DNA of 64,000 nucleotides from Agrypnia vestita (Eukaryota; Arthropoda; Insecta; Trichoptera; Phryganeidae): the NCBI GenBank assembly GCA_016648135.1, contig JADDOH010004232.1, positions 62,001-126,000 of the forward strand. The letters are read 5' to 3'. Positions 11,131 to 26,100 of this stretch are shown here, piece after piece. The position numbers were made by a program, and so were the translations under genes. Below the pieces are notes generated by a model. The model was not told the origin of the DNA. It saw nothing but the letters and a program-made list of their open reading frames with translations, and did not search any database. Within the stretch, counting starts at the first letter, position 1, and every line of letters starts with the position of its first letter.

Positions 11131-14100
11131 CTAAAAAAGAAGAATATTGTAAAAATAAATTTGGCATACCCTTTAAATTGTATGTGGCAAATCCATTTCA
11201 GACAGAGTATTAAGTGAACATATTAGTGAATAAAATTAAAAAATAGATTAAGCAATCTATTTTTTAATTTTATTTATGGTTTGTGAAGTGAACCAGAAAC
11301 CAGGATGTCCGCAGAAGTCTTGACATGACCAGATAAGCCAGATGCTGAAAGATTATACTTAGAAGCCTCAACAACTACTCTCAAGGGGAAACAGCGAAGT
11401 GAAGTTAGTTATGAAAAAAGTATAATTACATATATTAATTTAGTAATTTAGAGTAGCTTGTTGGTCTTGTGGTTAGGACACTTGCCTCGTGATCCAAAGG
11501 TCGCGGGTTCGAACCTCACTCCAGACTAGCAAGTTAGTCCTATTTTCATAGCACAAGCGTTTAGCTTAGTTTGAAAATAGTAAGAATATTGATGTGACAC
11601 ATATTCCGTGTTCTCATCTCTATTTAAAAAAAAAAATATATTTTAAATATACATAATTATATAAAATTATTTATTAAATATAATAAATATTAAACACTTG
11701 GGAAGTAGGTTGGGTAAACAAAGATTATCTCGAATATTAATAAAAGTTCTTCAAATTTATCTTCAGAAGTTTGTAAATTTGTTTCATCACTTTCAATATC
11801 TTAAAATAAACAAATAGGAACAAGGCTTTATTGACACTTATGAACTAAGCTTAATGTTTCGATATGTGTCTCAACACAGATTTCTCTAGTGAGACAGGCA
11901 TAGGTGTCTTAACACAGATTTCTCTAGTGAGACAGGCACAGGCAAAATTTGTATAATTTTTAATACAGAAATAAAAAAATAAAAAAATTGAGTTTGAACT
12001 AATTTAAAAAAATTAAATGCCATTACAGATGTTTTAATTTTTTGAACACTGACGTTATTTATTGCAAAGAACTCCATTATTTTAAATATAAAAATTCAAA
12101 AAAACAATGTTTTTTATAAGAGTTCAATATTTTATTAGTCTCTTGTAGTTGTTAGTCTGTATTAAGGTTTTTCCAAAAATATTTGTATATAAACTCAAGA
12201 ATAATAGCTATGTTTATCAGTTGATAATGGCCTAAACAGCCGAAACGATCGTCCTGTAAGAGACTAATAAAATATTGAACTCTTATAAAAACATTGTGTT
12301 TTTTTGAATTTTTATATTTAAAATGTCATTACATTATTAAGAATATACCTGTGAGTTTGGCACCTTCCCTTAATTGACCAATATTTTCAAATGCCATAGA
12401 ATAAATTGGCTTATTATTTCTGAGGGGATCTTCATGTGGAGATTGGTTCAACGCATCCACAATCAGTTGTGCGTCACTTTGTGGACAATTGAGCTTAGAA
12501 GCCAAGGCAGGAACGCCACCCAAAATAGATGTTTTCACTTTAAAATCTCTTAAAAACTGTTGAGTTCCAATATCGTTTACAGATAATTTCACTTCTTTAA
12601 GCAATCTAAAATAATTTAATTAAATGTTGCATATATCAAAATAATTAATATCAAAGCAAATAAGAGGCTTGAAAACCATTGCTCAACTCCACTGTCACAA
12701 TTATAAAATCTTCTCATTACGTTAATAGCCTGCAGTAGGCATAAAAATTGATGATGCTGTTACTGACGGTGCTAATTAAGTATACGCTATGCGAAAAATG
12801 GATGCGGTTGTCTTTTGAAATTCATTACACAATCTGTGACATGGAGTTCTTCATTTTTTAATAAGAAACGTGGAAGTGTGCGATCATGGATGGTGGGTAG
12901 AACCTCCAATCTGAATATTTGAATATTCGAACCTCGAATATATTCGCCTGTTTTTAAGTATTCGTTAAAAACTTACTTTAAAAAGTATTCGTAAAGTATT
13001 AGCTCATATTTATATTATAAGATTTTTAATATTTTTCTAAACGAAACGATGGTTTACGAACCCTGGAAGTCATATGCAAGCATTTTCAGGTATACAATTT
13101 TTTTCTCCAGAAGTACCGCTATTGGCTATATGGAAGTCGGACATCAAAGATGTAAACGCCGTAAATTGTCAGACATCTTTTGCATATGCCTTTTTTTTTA
13201 AGTCTTATGCTTATCTTTATGGTTTTATTACAATAAGCACTTACGGTTAACACATTTTGTTTTGTCAACGATTGAGTTGGCTTTCTATTATTATTTAGTA
13301 TTATAGCTTTTATAAATACTTGAGCCGACAAACAAGAAGTTATAAACAAAATATATATTTTTTAAATTGCACGTGGGGTATAAGATATGAAGTAATATAA
13401 ATATTAGGTCCTTACATATGAAATTGGCGTTTTGCCGTACTGGCAAATTTGATCTCAAATATCTTCTCTTTAGTTAGGAATTCCAAATCCAAATTTATAC
13501 AGCTATTTACTCATGTATTTGTGTTTTGAAAATTATAATTCATTTGTTTTTCCTCAATTGTTTTTTTCTTTGCGTCACTCAGTTTACAAAATGAAAAACT
13601 TGAAATATCGCGTTATTTACGAGTACGAGTTCCACCGTGGCACCAGTGCTGCAGAAACGGCTCGAAGGATTAATGATGTGTATGGCGACGGTGCCGCAAA
13701 AGAAAACACAGTGCGTTTTTGGTTCCAACGTTTTCGTTCTGGAAATTTCGACCTGCAGAACAAGCCCCGTGGACGGCCGGAGACCAAAGTTGATAATGAA
13801 GAATTGAAGGCTATTGTGGAAGCGGATCCATCGCAAACCACATCCGAGTTAGCTGCAGGCTGCGGTGTTAGTGATAAAACTGTTTTAATCCACTTGAAGC
13901 AAATTGGTAAGGTGAAAAAGCTTGAAAGGTGGGTACCTCACGAATTGAGTGAAGCAAATCAACAAACGCGCGTTGACTGCTGCGTTGCATTACTCAACCG
14001 GCACAATAATGAAGGGATTTTAAATCGAATCATTACCTGTGATGAAAAGTGGATCCTGTACGATAATCGGAAGCGCTCATCGCAATGGCTGAACCCTGCC

Positions 14101-17100
14101 GAACCAGCCAAACCATGCCCCAAGCGAAAATTGACTCCAAAAAAGTTACTTGTGAGCGTTTGGTGGACTAGTGCTGGTGTCGTTCACTACAGCTTTCTTA
14201 AATCTGGCCAGACGATTACGGCAGATGTCTATTGTCAGCAACTGCAAACCATGATGGAAAAGCTAGCTGCTAAACAACCGAGGCTGGTTAATCGCTCTAG
14301 GCCACTGCTGCTTCATGATAACGCTAGACCACACACTGCACAACAGACGGCTACCAAATTAGAGGAGCTTCAATTGGAATGTCTAAGACATCCACCGTAC
14401 TCTCCGGACCTTGCCCCAACAGATTACCATTTTTTTCGAAATTTGGATAACTTCTTGCAAAGGAAAAAATTCAACTCCGATGGGGCAGTCCAAACCGCCT
14501 TCAAAGATTTTATTGATTCCCGTCCGAATGGTTTTTTTAGTAAAGGGATCGATGATTTACCTATGAGATGGCAAAAGTGCATAGATAGCAATGGTACATA
14601 CTTTGATTAAATAAATATATTATAATTAAAAAAAATCGGCTTTATGTTCCTCCCATACTAAACGCCAATTTCATATGTAAGGACCTAATATATCTAAAAT
14701 TTTGTCAGTCATCGAGATTTTTTTTTGTGTTTTTTTGTATTTCTAAATACAACATAATTTTTCAATATATTTTTTGTTGTTTTTTTATAACATTACAATT
14801 ACAATTATTGTGTTTTTCTTTAAATACAGTCGAACTCGGTTATAACGAGCTCGGATATAAGGAGATCCCGGCTATAATGAGAAAAACTTCCTTCTGACTG
14901 TTGTTCTGAAACTGAATTCATGTTGATTTGCGCATATTCCCATACAATCGGTCTCGGCTATAGGGAGCGTGATTTCCGGATATACGGAGTAAAGTTTAGA
15001 AACTCTGCAAACATATTTGCTTGGGTTACAGAAAAAAGACAAATACGTACTCGTAACAATGAACTTTTCACTTTGCTTTTAAAGCGGCTCGCACTTAATT
15101 AGGGTTCATTTTATGGTGTACACAAACTTGTATGTTTCCGAAAATCCCATGGGCGCAGGCAAGCAATAGTTTACTGAGGGTCGAGAATACTGGTCATTTA
15201 ACTGCGATTATTGCGGATTTCCAAAATGTTTATAGCGACAGTTTATTTTATGCAGTTAACTGTATTAGAGCATTTAAAAGACTAATCAGTTAAATGCGAA
15301 TTGTTCTATCGGAAACATGTTCACTAACAAACGAAAGTGTCTCTACGTTCGGAAAAAGTCAAAATTATCGGCGTCAAAAAGTCTGTAAAATTTTTTCACA
15401 ATCGTCTTCTACAGTTCCATCGCTCTGGAAAGATAAGGATGTTTATTTAGCTGCTCTTGAAAATAAAATCACACAATCAAAAAAATTTGTGAAAAAAGTG
15501 TATCCCGGATATAAGGAGTCCCGGCTATGAGGAGTAAATTTAGTTGGTCCCGTTGAACGAAATGATTCAAAATGTTATAGGATATTGATTGCCTGTATAA
15601 TACGCGTAGAATACGTAGAATAAGTATCCAAAATAACACTACAAATCTGACAGATCGATTGTGCCCTCTAAATATGAACTTTTTCTATGGCTTTATTAGA
15701 GGGCAAAGAAAACGGCTACAAAACAATAAAAGACGGATCAGACTGGGTGATGTTTTTTTGTCTCTTTTTCTCTCATGTGTCGCCATATTGTTTAAACTGA
15801 GTAAGCTCTATTTTACCACGTATAAAAGTTTGGTAAAATGCTTTATTATCCCTCTATATATTGGAGATACTCTTAAGGTTTTGACAGTTTTATTTAAACG
15901 TTGTTACGGAAAGAACGAATGAGTGCACGCTTTGATTACGATATTGTTTTTTACTTGGCTTTAGATTTCGGACATTGATACTTTTATATTTTGACCCCTG
16001 CTCGTTAATTTGGACTTTGTTTTTACCTTTTTTATGTACAAAGACTTTCTCAACTCACACCGTGCGACGAATTTTCTTTTCGACTGAATTTTTTCATTAA
16101 TAATTTTAAGTGTGTCACAACACTATTACGATCTGTCAAAAATGCCATCTTACGATGGCTCGAGTATAATATCCGATAGAAAATGAAACAGCATGCAATG
16201 ACGTAAAAAGTTAGTTGATTGTCCGCCATTTTACAACAGAGTAATAAAAAAAATTAAATTTAATTGTCACAAGTCACAAGACCATGGATTATAATATTGC
16301 GTATAAAACACGTCTTTAGACATTCATTTTACTGAGCTTGACTGAAGCAAACATTCCACACCAAAAATAATTACACACAACAAGTACACCTATTACATAT
16401 ATAAGTTATAAAAGTTGCTCTTTCTAAAGTTGTGTTATTAGTGTTTATTTCTTTATGTGAAATAAAAAAAAAAGGATTATATGAAGCAAATTAAACTGAA
16501 AAATAACCATAGAACTTTTTAAAATACAACTAGCGCCATCTAGTAACAATCGCAGATAACAAAAAAAATGTTGCACTTTTTAAAATACAACTAGCGCCAT
16601 CTAGTAACGAACGCAGATATTAAAAAAATAACTTGCAGCACTTTTTAAAACACATCTAGCGCCATCTAGTAACGACCGCAGAAAGTTTTTTTGGATATAT
16701 ATGAAAAATAAAAATCAAGCCATAAATATCAAAAAGAAAAATTATCATCCTCGAACCCTGTATTAAATACATGTAAATCCAATTATTGTATTCAAATTAA
16801 TTTTGGTAAATTCTCCTAAAGCACAGTTATAAAAAGTATCCCTTTGTTTTTATTCTAAAAACAATTTTTTTCGATTTTATTTTTCAATGCAAAATTAGAA
16901 AATTTGCTTCTAAAATATTTTTTTCTTGAAATTCTAATAAACCATCTAAATTAATAAATGTGGTAAAAATAAAACTATGTATTTGAACTCTGAGATTACA
17001 TTTTTAATTTTGAACACGATTATGAATTCATTATGTACTTCAAAAAAAGGAAGTTCTTTATTTTAAACATTATCAATGATTTCTTTTGATATTTAAAATG

Positions 17101-20100
17101 TTTCATAAAGACAAAAGTTAAAAAGTTACATTTAAATAAGTGACTAGTTTTACAGATTGTCATACCCGAACTCGTATGAACAGAAATAAAAGTATTTTAA
17201 CATTTAATATTTCTATATTATTGATAATAATTCATCTAAAGAATGTTCAACTCGCTTACTTCGGATAGATATAATCGACGCTATCAAAATAATATGAATT
17301 GTCAAAATGACATTGAAATACACCATAAAAAAAGTGTGGAATTAGTAAAAGTTGTTATTAAGTTGTAGATAGTTTTCAATCAAGTTAATCCCTTTCGAAG
17401 ACAATAGTATATCAAAAGAAAAATGTACAAGCCAAATGCAGTGAATTTGTAGCCTAAAGATACGCCAAACGTAATACAGCTTTAGAAGGTAAATAATCAA
17501 TTCTATAAAATTGTCATATGGATCAAACAAACAAATTGGAAAAGTAATAGTAAAGATTATATCCTACCTCATGGCAAGCTCATAGCTTTCTGGATGTATC
17601 CAAGTATTATCAAGCTTATTAGTACTCTGAGGAAGTCTAAGGAAACCAGCGCATTGTTTAAATATTTTTGGTCCTATTCCTGTCACCTTCAGTAATTCTT
17701 CTCGACTGCTGAATCCTCCAGTTTTTTCTCGGTATTTTATAATTGATTTAGCTCGAGTTTGCGTGAGCCCTGCAATTTTTCTTTTTAAAAAAATCATTAT
17801 TTATTAAAAGTACTTTACAAATATGTATACACATATTTTTTTAAACACATGGTAAATGTAAGGTCACTTTTTTTATTTCATTTTATTGTATTTTTTACAA
17901 TCAATAATCTATAGGTTGTACAGAATGAAAGTGTTCAGTATTAGTTAGATACATGGGTTGTCCAGATAATCATTGCCAAGATAATCAACATTCTATTATA
18001 TCAAATTTTCACAGTATTCCAAAATCATAAAAATTCACTGTAAGACAAACCCCTCTAATTCAAACATTGTTAATTTGAAATTTGACATAATTCAAATTTT
18101 TTCAAATATACAAGATATATAATGTCATTTTCACGGTTGATCAAACCCGTTAATTCATAGTTCAGAATAATTTTTAAACCACTGCGTCATAAATTATTAT
18201 TGTTTACTAGCTGTTTATACCCGTCATTGCACGGGTTAAGGATTAAGTTTAAAATAAATTTATGAGGGTAAACGAAGGTTCGATTCGAACAGTATAGATT
18301 TGCATCGAAAATATATCAGGGGGAGGGGAAAGGGTAAAAGAATAGGGGGGTGTGTCACCAATGTTAAACGCTGAGTCTTAAAGAATAATTTTGCAAATTT
18401 TGAGTACGATTGGTCGAACGGTACGGATTTGCATCCAAAATATATCAGAGGGCGGGTAAAAGTAAAAAGTGGAGGGAAAAAATGTCACTTTTGTTACCCG
18501 CCTGGTCCTAACGAATAAGTTTCCAAATTTTGTGTCTGATCGGTCAAACGGTACAGATCTGCATTAAAAATATATCGGGGTAGGGGGAGGGTTAAAAGAA
18601 TAGGGGGAAATGTCGCATATAATACCGGCCGAGACCTTAAGAATAAGTTTACAAATTTTGAGTCCGATCGGGCAAACGGCACAGATTTGCATCGAAAACA
18701 TATAAGGGGAGGGGAAGGGTTCAAATAATAGGGGGAAAATGTTGCATGTTTTACCCGCAGAGTCCTTAAGAATAAGTTTCCAAATTTTCAGTCCGATCGG
18801 TCAAACGGTACAGATTTGTATCGAAAATATATCAGCGGAGGGGAAGGATGAAAGAATAGAGGGAAAATGTGAAATATGTTACCCGCCGGGTCCATAAGAA
18901 TAAGTTTTCAAATTTTGAGTCCGATCGGTCGAAAGGTACAGATTTACATCGAAAATATATCAGGGGAGGGGAAGTCTCAAAATAATAGAGGGAAATGTTC
19001 CATATATTACCAGCCGAGTCCTTAAAAATAAGTCTTCAAATTTTGAGTCCGATCGGTCAAACAGTGCAGATTTGCATTGAAAATGTGTCAGGGGGAGAGG
19101 AAGGGGTAAGAGAATAGGGGGGAAACGTTGCCTATGTTACCCGCCAGGTCCCAAAGCATAAGTATGCAAATTTTGAGTCCGATCGGTGAAACGGTTCAGA
19201 TTCGCATCGAAAATTGGTCAGGGGGAGGGGAAGGGGTAAGATAATAGGGGGGAAATGTTGCCTATGTTACCCGCCGGGTCCCAAAGCATAAGCATGCAAA
19301 ATTTGAATCAAATCGGACAAACGGTGTGGATTTGTATAGAGAACAGACAGACAGATTGAGTTTTATAGGTATAGATTAAAATTCAAGTACCTTAACAAAG
19401 CTTCAGAAGCTGTATTAAGATCCGCTCCGACGAAACTAGCACAGCTGATGACAGTGTTGTTGAGAGCTTCGTTTAGCAACTTTGGAGGTGCATCGTGCTG
19501 ATAAAGACCTACACCCACATGTTTCGGCTCCACTTTCACAAGTTCACTTAGAGGATCCAGAGCTCTTCTGGCAATTGATATGGCCGATATCAAGTTGGGA
19601 TCCATGCCCGGGTGTTCCTTTGGGAGAAAACATGTTCATTCAAATCTTTAATAAAGATGATTTATGTATGAGTAACTGGATATACAAATAAATATTTTTA
19701 ATAAACGTATATTTTTTAAATAACAATTAGGTTTCTATTTATGAGACAACATCAGACAACATTCAAGACAATCAACAAAATGCAAATATATTTATTTTAG
19801 AATTAGGTGTACAACATTATTGGAAAATATTAATAGCTACTAAAACATATGGACAGATTTATAATAGAATAGTATAAAGCTAAAACATAATTTAACAGGC
19901 AAAAAGCAATAGCCCATATCGGCCCCGCACGTTCGCTACCTGGCTGGCATTTTTTTAATGCTAATTGAAACTACCTGTTATTGTGCTGGAGATGTAACGG
20001 AGCGCACAGAGGTTACGCGAAAACCATTCTCTTCATTCCATGATGCAAGAAATATTTACATTTATTTAATATATAGGTATTAATATATATTTAATTACAT

Positions 20101-23100
20101 TTATCTTGAACAATGGTATTTTAACATTTTTCTTATTATATTAGGATTTACATTCCACACAATCGGCCGTATTCTGAAAATAGCTTTGGGATTTTAAGAT
20201 TGTTATCCCGACATTTAATAGACGAGAATAAAAGTAAACGAAACATAGGGATACATCGGTATGTGTTTCTTTCAGTTTCTACTTGAGAGAGAAAGTGAGA
20301 AAGAAATACATTAAGGTTATCCGTCAAACGTCAAAATATAAGTACGAATCCAACACGACAATGATAATTTTGCCATAATTTTACATTAGGATGCTGTGGG
20401 AGAAGAAATTAATAAGTTTTTATGAAATAATCTTTTTTCTATAAGCTTTAAATCCAGCATTAGTACTTATTTCATGTAATTTTAGTCGAGTCATGAGAAT
20501 GGTGAGGTTACGTTTGCGTATCGGTTTTTAGATTTCATTCAATTCGATTCAAACGAATTACATTTGGTAATCCGTTTGAAGCTCTGTCAAACCAGACCGC
20601 CTAGATAAGAAGGTAGGAGAAATCAATCCTTTTTTTAAAGACATCAGACATCGCAATATAAAGGTATTTACTTTCAGAGAGATATGTAAAAATATACAAA
20701 TCTCCATACTTGAGTACAACGAGCACCGAACACCGAAGTGTATCTATGTCTGTGTATTATTTTATTTTTTTTATTCTCATCTATTAAGTGTTGGGATAAC
20801 AATGTTAAGATCCCAATATTGCTATTTTCGGAATATGGCTGAATATAATAAAATCACCCAATTAATTCTTTCTTTGAACCATTGGACCAAAACATTGCTG
20901 ATGTGTGGATAGAGTGAATGTAGGTTTCATCCATGTACAGAATTGGCCTACCTTCAGCACAATATTTAGTTATATGTACGTATTTTCTAAAAAACCCACT
21001 ACTTTTTAAGCATCGCAAGTGTTCTTTAACTCTTAACACTTACACTATGCGTTGTCTTACCTATATAAAACGCGGGATCACTGCATTTCAGAGAGCATAT
21101 ACCAGAATGGTTTACATATTTATCTTTGCTATTTACTAAAATTGTATAATTCTAATTTTTCCACGTGTTGAAAACCTTCCATCAGAAATTAGACCTGCGT
21201 TTTACACTAACAATAATATAGGTAAATTTTGAACCCCATTGATGAAGCTACGATCGTAGCGAATCCCAGTCAGTACCAATTTGAAAATAATGTGGTGTAA
21301 AAACAAAGATTATTATTTTATCCATTTAATTGTAATGTCCCACCACAAAGTGTTCTTCCCAAGAGTTCACAGAATTATTTTGACATTAGTTTGACATGGC
21401 ACAGTCTTGTGATGGGAGAAAAATAACCAACATTATTAGTGTGCTTACTTATTCTAAATTTTATTTTCTCTCTTAAGGCGCCCATTCACGGGCGTGCCAT
21501 CGTTCCAAATGGCACGCCATTACTCCAAAATGCGCTTGTGAATGTCGATACGATGTGTACACAAATATGAAATTCTCTCAAAAATCAATTTGGCTTCAGA
21601 GAGAACTTAAGTACAAGTGACGCGGCATTAAAAGTTATAAACACAGTTGTAGAAACATTGGATGCGGGTCGTAAGACATTGGCAGTTTTTTTAGATCTGT
21701 CCAAGGCCTTTGATACTGTATCCCATGGTATACTCCTTAAAAAGTTCAGTTCACTGGGTATTTTAAATAAGACACTAAACTGGTTAAGAACATACCTTAA
21801 AAATAGAATGCAAATAGTAACAATAAAGGAACATGTTAGTTCCAACAATACAGTTTTATATGGTGTACCCCAGGGTAGTGTACTGGGACCTATTTTATTC
21901 TTATTATATATTAATGACTTATATAAAGTAAAATTTTCTGGTATTTCTGTGGTATTTGCAGATGACACAGTCTTGGTATTTAGTGGTGATACTTGGGAAG
22001 AAACCTATGCTAAAAGCAATGAAGGTTTGTTGACTGTAAAAAGATGGCTTGATAATAATCTTCTTACACTTAATTCTCAAAAAACCAAATATATTACTTT
22101 CAGTATTTCCTCTAAAAACCAACTTTCATTAAACCATGATCTGACATTACATACCTGTGTACAGGAATGCAATCGTCAATCTTTGGAAAGAGTAGACAAC
22201 ATCGAGTACCTTGGAATAATTATTGATAAACACCTGAAGTGGAACAACCATATTACTATGTTAACAAATAAAATTAGAAAACTTACATATATTTTCAAGG
22301 AATTACGGAACATACTGGACAAAGATACTTTAAAAACCGTATATTATGCTATTGTACAATCATTACTAACCTATAATATTATTTGCTGGGGAAACTGCTA
22401 TAAGACCACCCTAGAGCCTTTACATAATGCACAAAAATTAATCTTAAAAATCATGTTTAAATAAAGTTTTTTATACTCCTCACACCTTTTATTCAGCGAA
22501 AATAAAATCATGACTGTCAGCCAGCTTGCTATTATTCAAACTCTGTGCAAATTCTATAAAATCAAAATTATTATTAAACGAACCCAGCAAATACACCATA
22601 CTAGAATGTCCACTTTTTAATGTATCAGCCAATAAATGCCACGACAGTGTTTGGACAAAGAAGTTTTTTTTACAAGGCTCCTTTGTTCTTCAATGCTCTT
22701 CCCGAAAATATTAAGAGTGCAAACACTCTGTCACTTTTTGAAAAAATAGTTAAGGGTGTTATGCAGACTGATGGAAGTGATATCCAAATGTCTTTGGTGT
22801 CCATTCTGTCATAGTCAATGTGGACACCCTACTCTTAACTTTTTACACAACACTATTCCAGAAGACATTATTGTCACCTGCATTTGCACAAATACCCAAC
22901 TGCCGAAAACAGGTCATAATTTATTGCTCATTAAACTTCATTTGTTATCACTATTTAATATACACGAACATTCATTTAATTTTCTTATATAGGTATATAC
23001 CTAAATATACTTTTTAACTGTGCTATTATATATATATTTAGTTACTATCCATACATATGATTTTTTATATATATTACTTTACTTTACTTTCTTTATTGCT

Positions 23101-26100
23101 TTTGTATTATACAATATATGTTCTTATTATTCACATTTTATATTACTATACTCAATTAATTAATTAATTAATTAATCCTATAGTTATATAGTATTTTGTT
23201 GTATATCTTTATTCTTTTTTGTTCTCACTATATTGTTCAACTGCTCATCTCGGCACAGGTTCTTCCTAGTGAGATGAGCGGCTCCATCTCCTATGTCATG
23301 TAACAAGATGAAGATAAATAAATATTTGAGCTGACAAACAAGAAGTTATATACAAAATAATTTTCAAAAAACTTGCACTTGGAGTGTGAAATATGAAATA
23401 ATATAAACATATTATCTAAAATTTTGTCAGTTATCTAGATATTTTTGTATTTTTTTTAAATTTGTATTTCTTAATTCAACCTTATTTTTCAATATATTTT
23501 TTGTTGTTTTTTATAACATACTACAATTATTGTATTTTTTTTTTAATATGTAGAATATATTTATCATCCGAAGTAAATAATTCCTTTCTTAAAAACTTTA
23601 CGAATATATTCGAATATTCAAATATATTATCAATAACTATTCGATATTCGAATAGTTGGAATCATGAATATTTGGAGGCTCTAGTAAGCAACGACCGCTA
23701 GTGTCCATTCAGGTCTTGGTAGAAAAAGAATGCACATTTCCTCAAGCACTAACTCCGAGAAAGAGTCATCCACCTGCAAAACAATACAACAGAACTACTT
23801 GCTGTCGATGGAACACGAATGATGAGCTTTGAAGCAAGTGGGTCCAGCGGTAGACTGCTCATTCACACAATATTCAAAGATGTCGCAGGACCTACTGGAT
23901 ATTCCAAAAAAAATGTGATGTCGGGTCATGTGCGAACTGCCTTCGAACTAATAATTGATATGCGCATGTTAGAACATATCAAAGACGGCACAGAAATACA
24001 ACCGCGTCGTGTTCTAAAAAATAATTGAACCATTTGAATTGAACAATTGAGGACTTCAGATAAATAAAATAGTTAAATAAAACATTTAATACGAAAAAAC
24101 AAAGTACTTATGTGCATCCATCAATTTGACGGGTGCCGTAGAGATAAGTATATAAAAAATACCCGTAAACCTAGTGTTAATATTTAGTGACATTTTATTT
24201 ACTTTACACCAATTTGATAGTTCGTCCAGATCTCTTTGTAAGAGATGACTATCTTCCAGGCTATGAATGGTGGAATAAATTTTTAAATCATTAGCATATA
24301 ATAAATACACTTATTTCTGAATATGTTCAGCACTGTATATTAAGAAATATGTGCCAAAATGCTTATTTTCGCAAGTGACGTTAGGCATGACTTTTTATGT
24401 CATCTGACATATAAGATGTAACAACAAATTCACATATTTAGATGTTCATTGGTTTTTTTACAAAATAACCGGCTTTTTGTATAGTGTGTCCATGTCAGAG
24501 AAAAATTTTGTAGATATTATATGGTACCCAAATATAGAAATCCATTCCTGAAAACTGAAAAATTAATCTGACATTAAAGCATCAATTTTCGGTAAGTTAC
24601 CGGATTTTCCTTGTGAAAATCCATCCTCCATTATATTAAATGTGTTCTAAGATAGTTATTTTATTAAAACAGGTCACAAACACGGCAAAATCTATATAAA
24701 AAGTAACTCCAAGTAAACCAAGTTTTTATTATACTCCCTTTCTTTGTAAAATATAACAACAATTAAAGACGAATTAAAACATATAACATAACACTAAACT
24801 TACAGTAATTTAATATATTTCTAAAATGTCAGATGTTTTGAGCTTTGATAAGACACTTCATGCTTTGAAGATTAAATTCTAAAAACATTTGTCAGTCAAT
24901 TTAGATTTTCGACATTCGTAGTGAAATACCTATTACGTATACCGACGGAGTAATTCAAATTTAGAAAATATTCGGCGAGGTTATCGGGCCGCCATTACTA
25001 ATCAAACTTTTCTGATGATTCCAATTTGAAAAAACCAATAAAATTTCTAAAAATCCGAAATTATACTATATTTATTAATTTCTTTTAACGAAAATTTGAT
25101 AAATCTTCTTGATCGTCGCCAAGAGTCTACTTGCCAATTTTCAGCTCGATTGGATCACGGGAAAAGGGTCAAAAATCGATCCAAAGTCTTTTTTGACGGC
25201 AAGCAGGCAAGCAAGCAAGCAGACGCCACGAGTTAATATAAAGGGAGTAAAAACTATGCAAATACCAGTAAAAATAAAGCGAAGATGTACGGTTACCATA
25301 GAAACGAAACAAATTACAATGACAAATACCATAAATCACATATGTTTATCTATAATTCTTGTCAAACAATGTTACGACCAATCACATCGCGTTTTAATGG
25401 AATCGTATTTTTTAAGATTTTTATAATAAAAATTATGAATGAAAACACTATCCCACACCATCCATATTGAGTTCATCATCATCATCTTCTTCCCCTTGTC
25501 CTAGTAGGATCGGGGGCCCAAAGACTCGAGAAGGTGCTTCCATGATCCCCTGTCTTGCGCTTCTGCTCGAGTCAACCAGTCCAGACCCATTCTGTTTACA
25601 AATACATTTTTTGTTGTCTCTCCCAGCTTAATCTGGGTCAACCCACCGGCCGTCTTCCTTCCGGGGTTGCCAAGAGGATTCTTCTTGGTAGTCGTTCCTC
25701 TGGCATTCTGAGCACATGTCCAAGCCACCTCAGTTGTGATTTTTCTATGTGCAGGAGTAGGGGCTCCATGCCAAATATGTGCCTTATGTCGGCACTTCTC
25801 ACTCTCTCCATCAGTGTGACTCCCGCTACCCCCCTTAGAAAACTCATCTCGGAAGCCTGGACCCTTGATCTCACTCTCTCCATCAGGATCCAACAGTCAG
25901 TTTTGCCTTGACACTAAGCTCGGATTTTCTTATCACCGCACTATATAAAGAGCGTAGAACGCCGGATGCAGCTCCGATTCTTCTATCTATTTCATTTTCC
26001 TGCCTGAAAAATAGAAAACTAGAAAATTCCACCCCAAGGTATTTGAATTTTTCGACTTGCTTCAGCTGGGTCCCTTGTATGCTGATCGAGCACTGCTCTC

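Larger units (their letters stand above)
13321..14825. repeat. Interspersed repeat split by a mariner
   Basis: Sequence at 13321-13406 and 14686-14825 is continuous with one paralogous repeat at 23326-23550, which lacks the mariner. Shared landmarks are GACAAACAAGAAGTTATA, ATCTAAAATTTTGTCAGT and CAATATATTTTTTGTTGTTT. The paralogue therefore serves as an approximate empty site for the mariner at 13407-14685. Confidence 0.75.

Noticed and set aside
11452..11530. Possible genuine tRNA gene
   Set aside because: The B-box is perfect, but acceptor and T stems do not pair and an A-rich tail follows, so it is a SINE head.
25555..25911. A 118-aa plus-strand frame
   Set aside because: Antisense of the RTE-like LINE C-terminal region.
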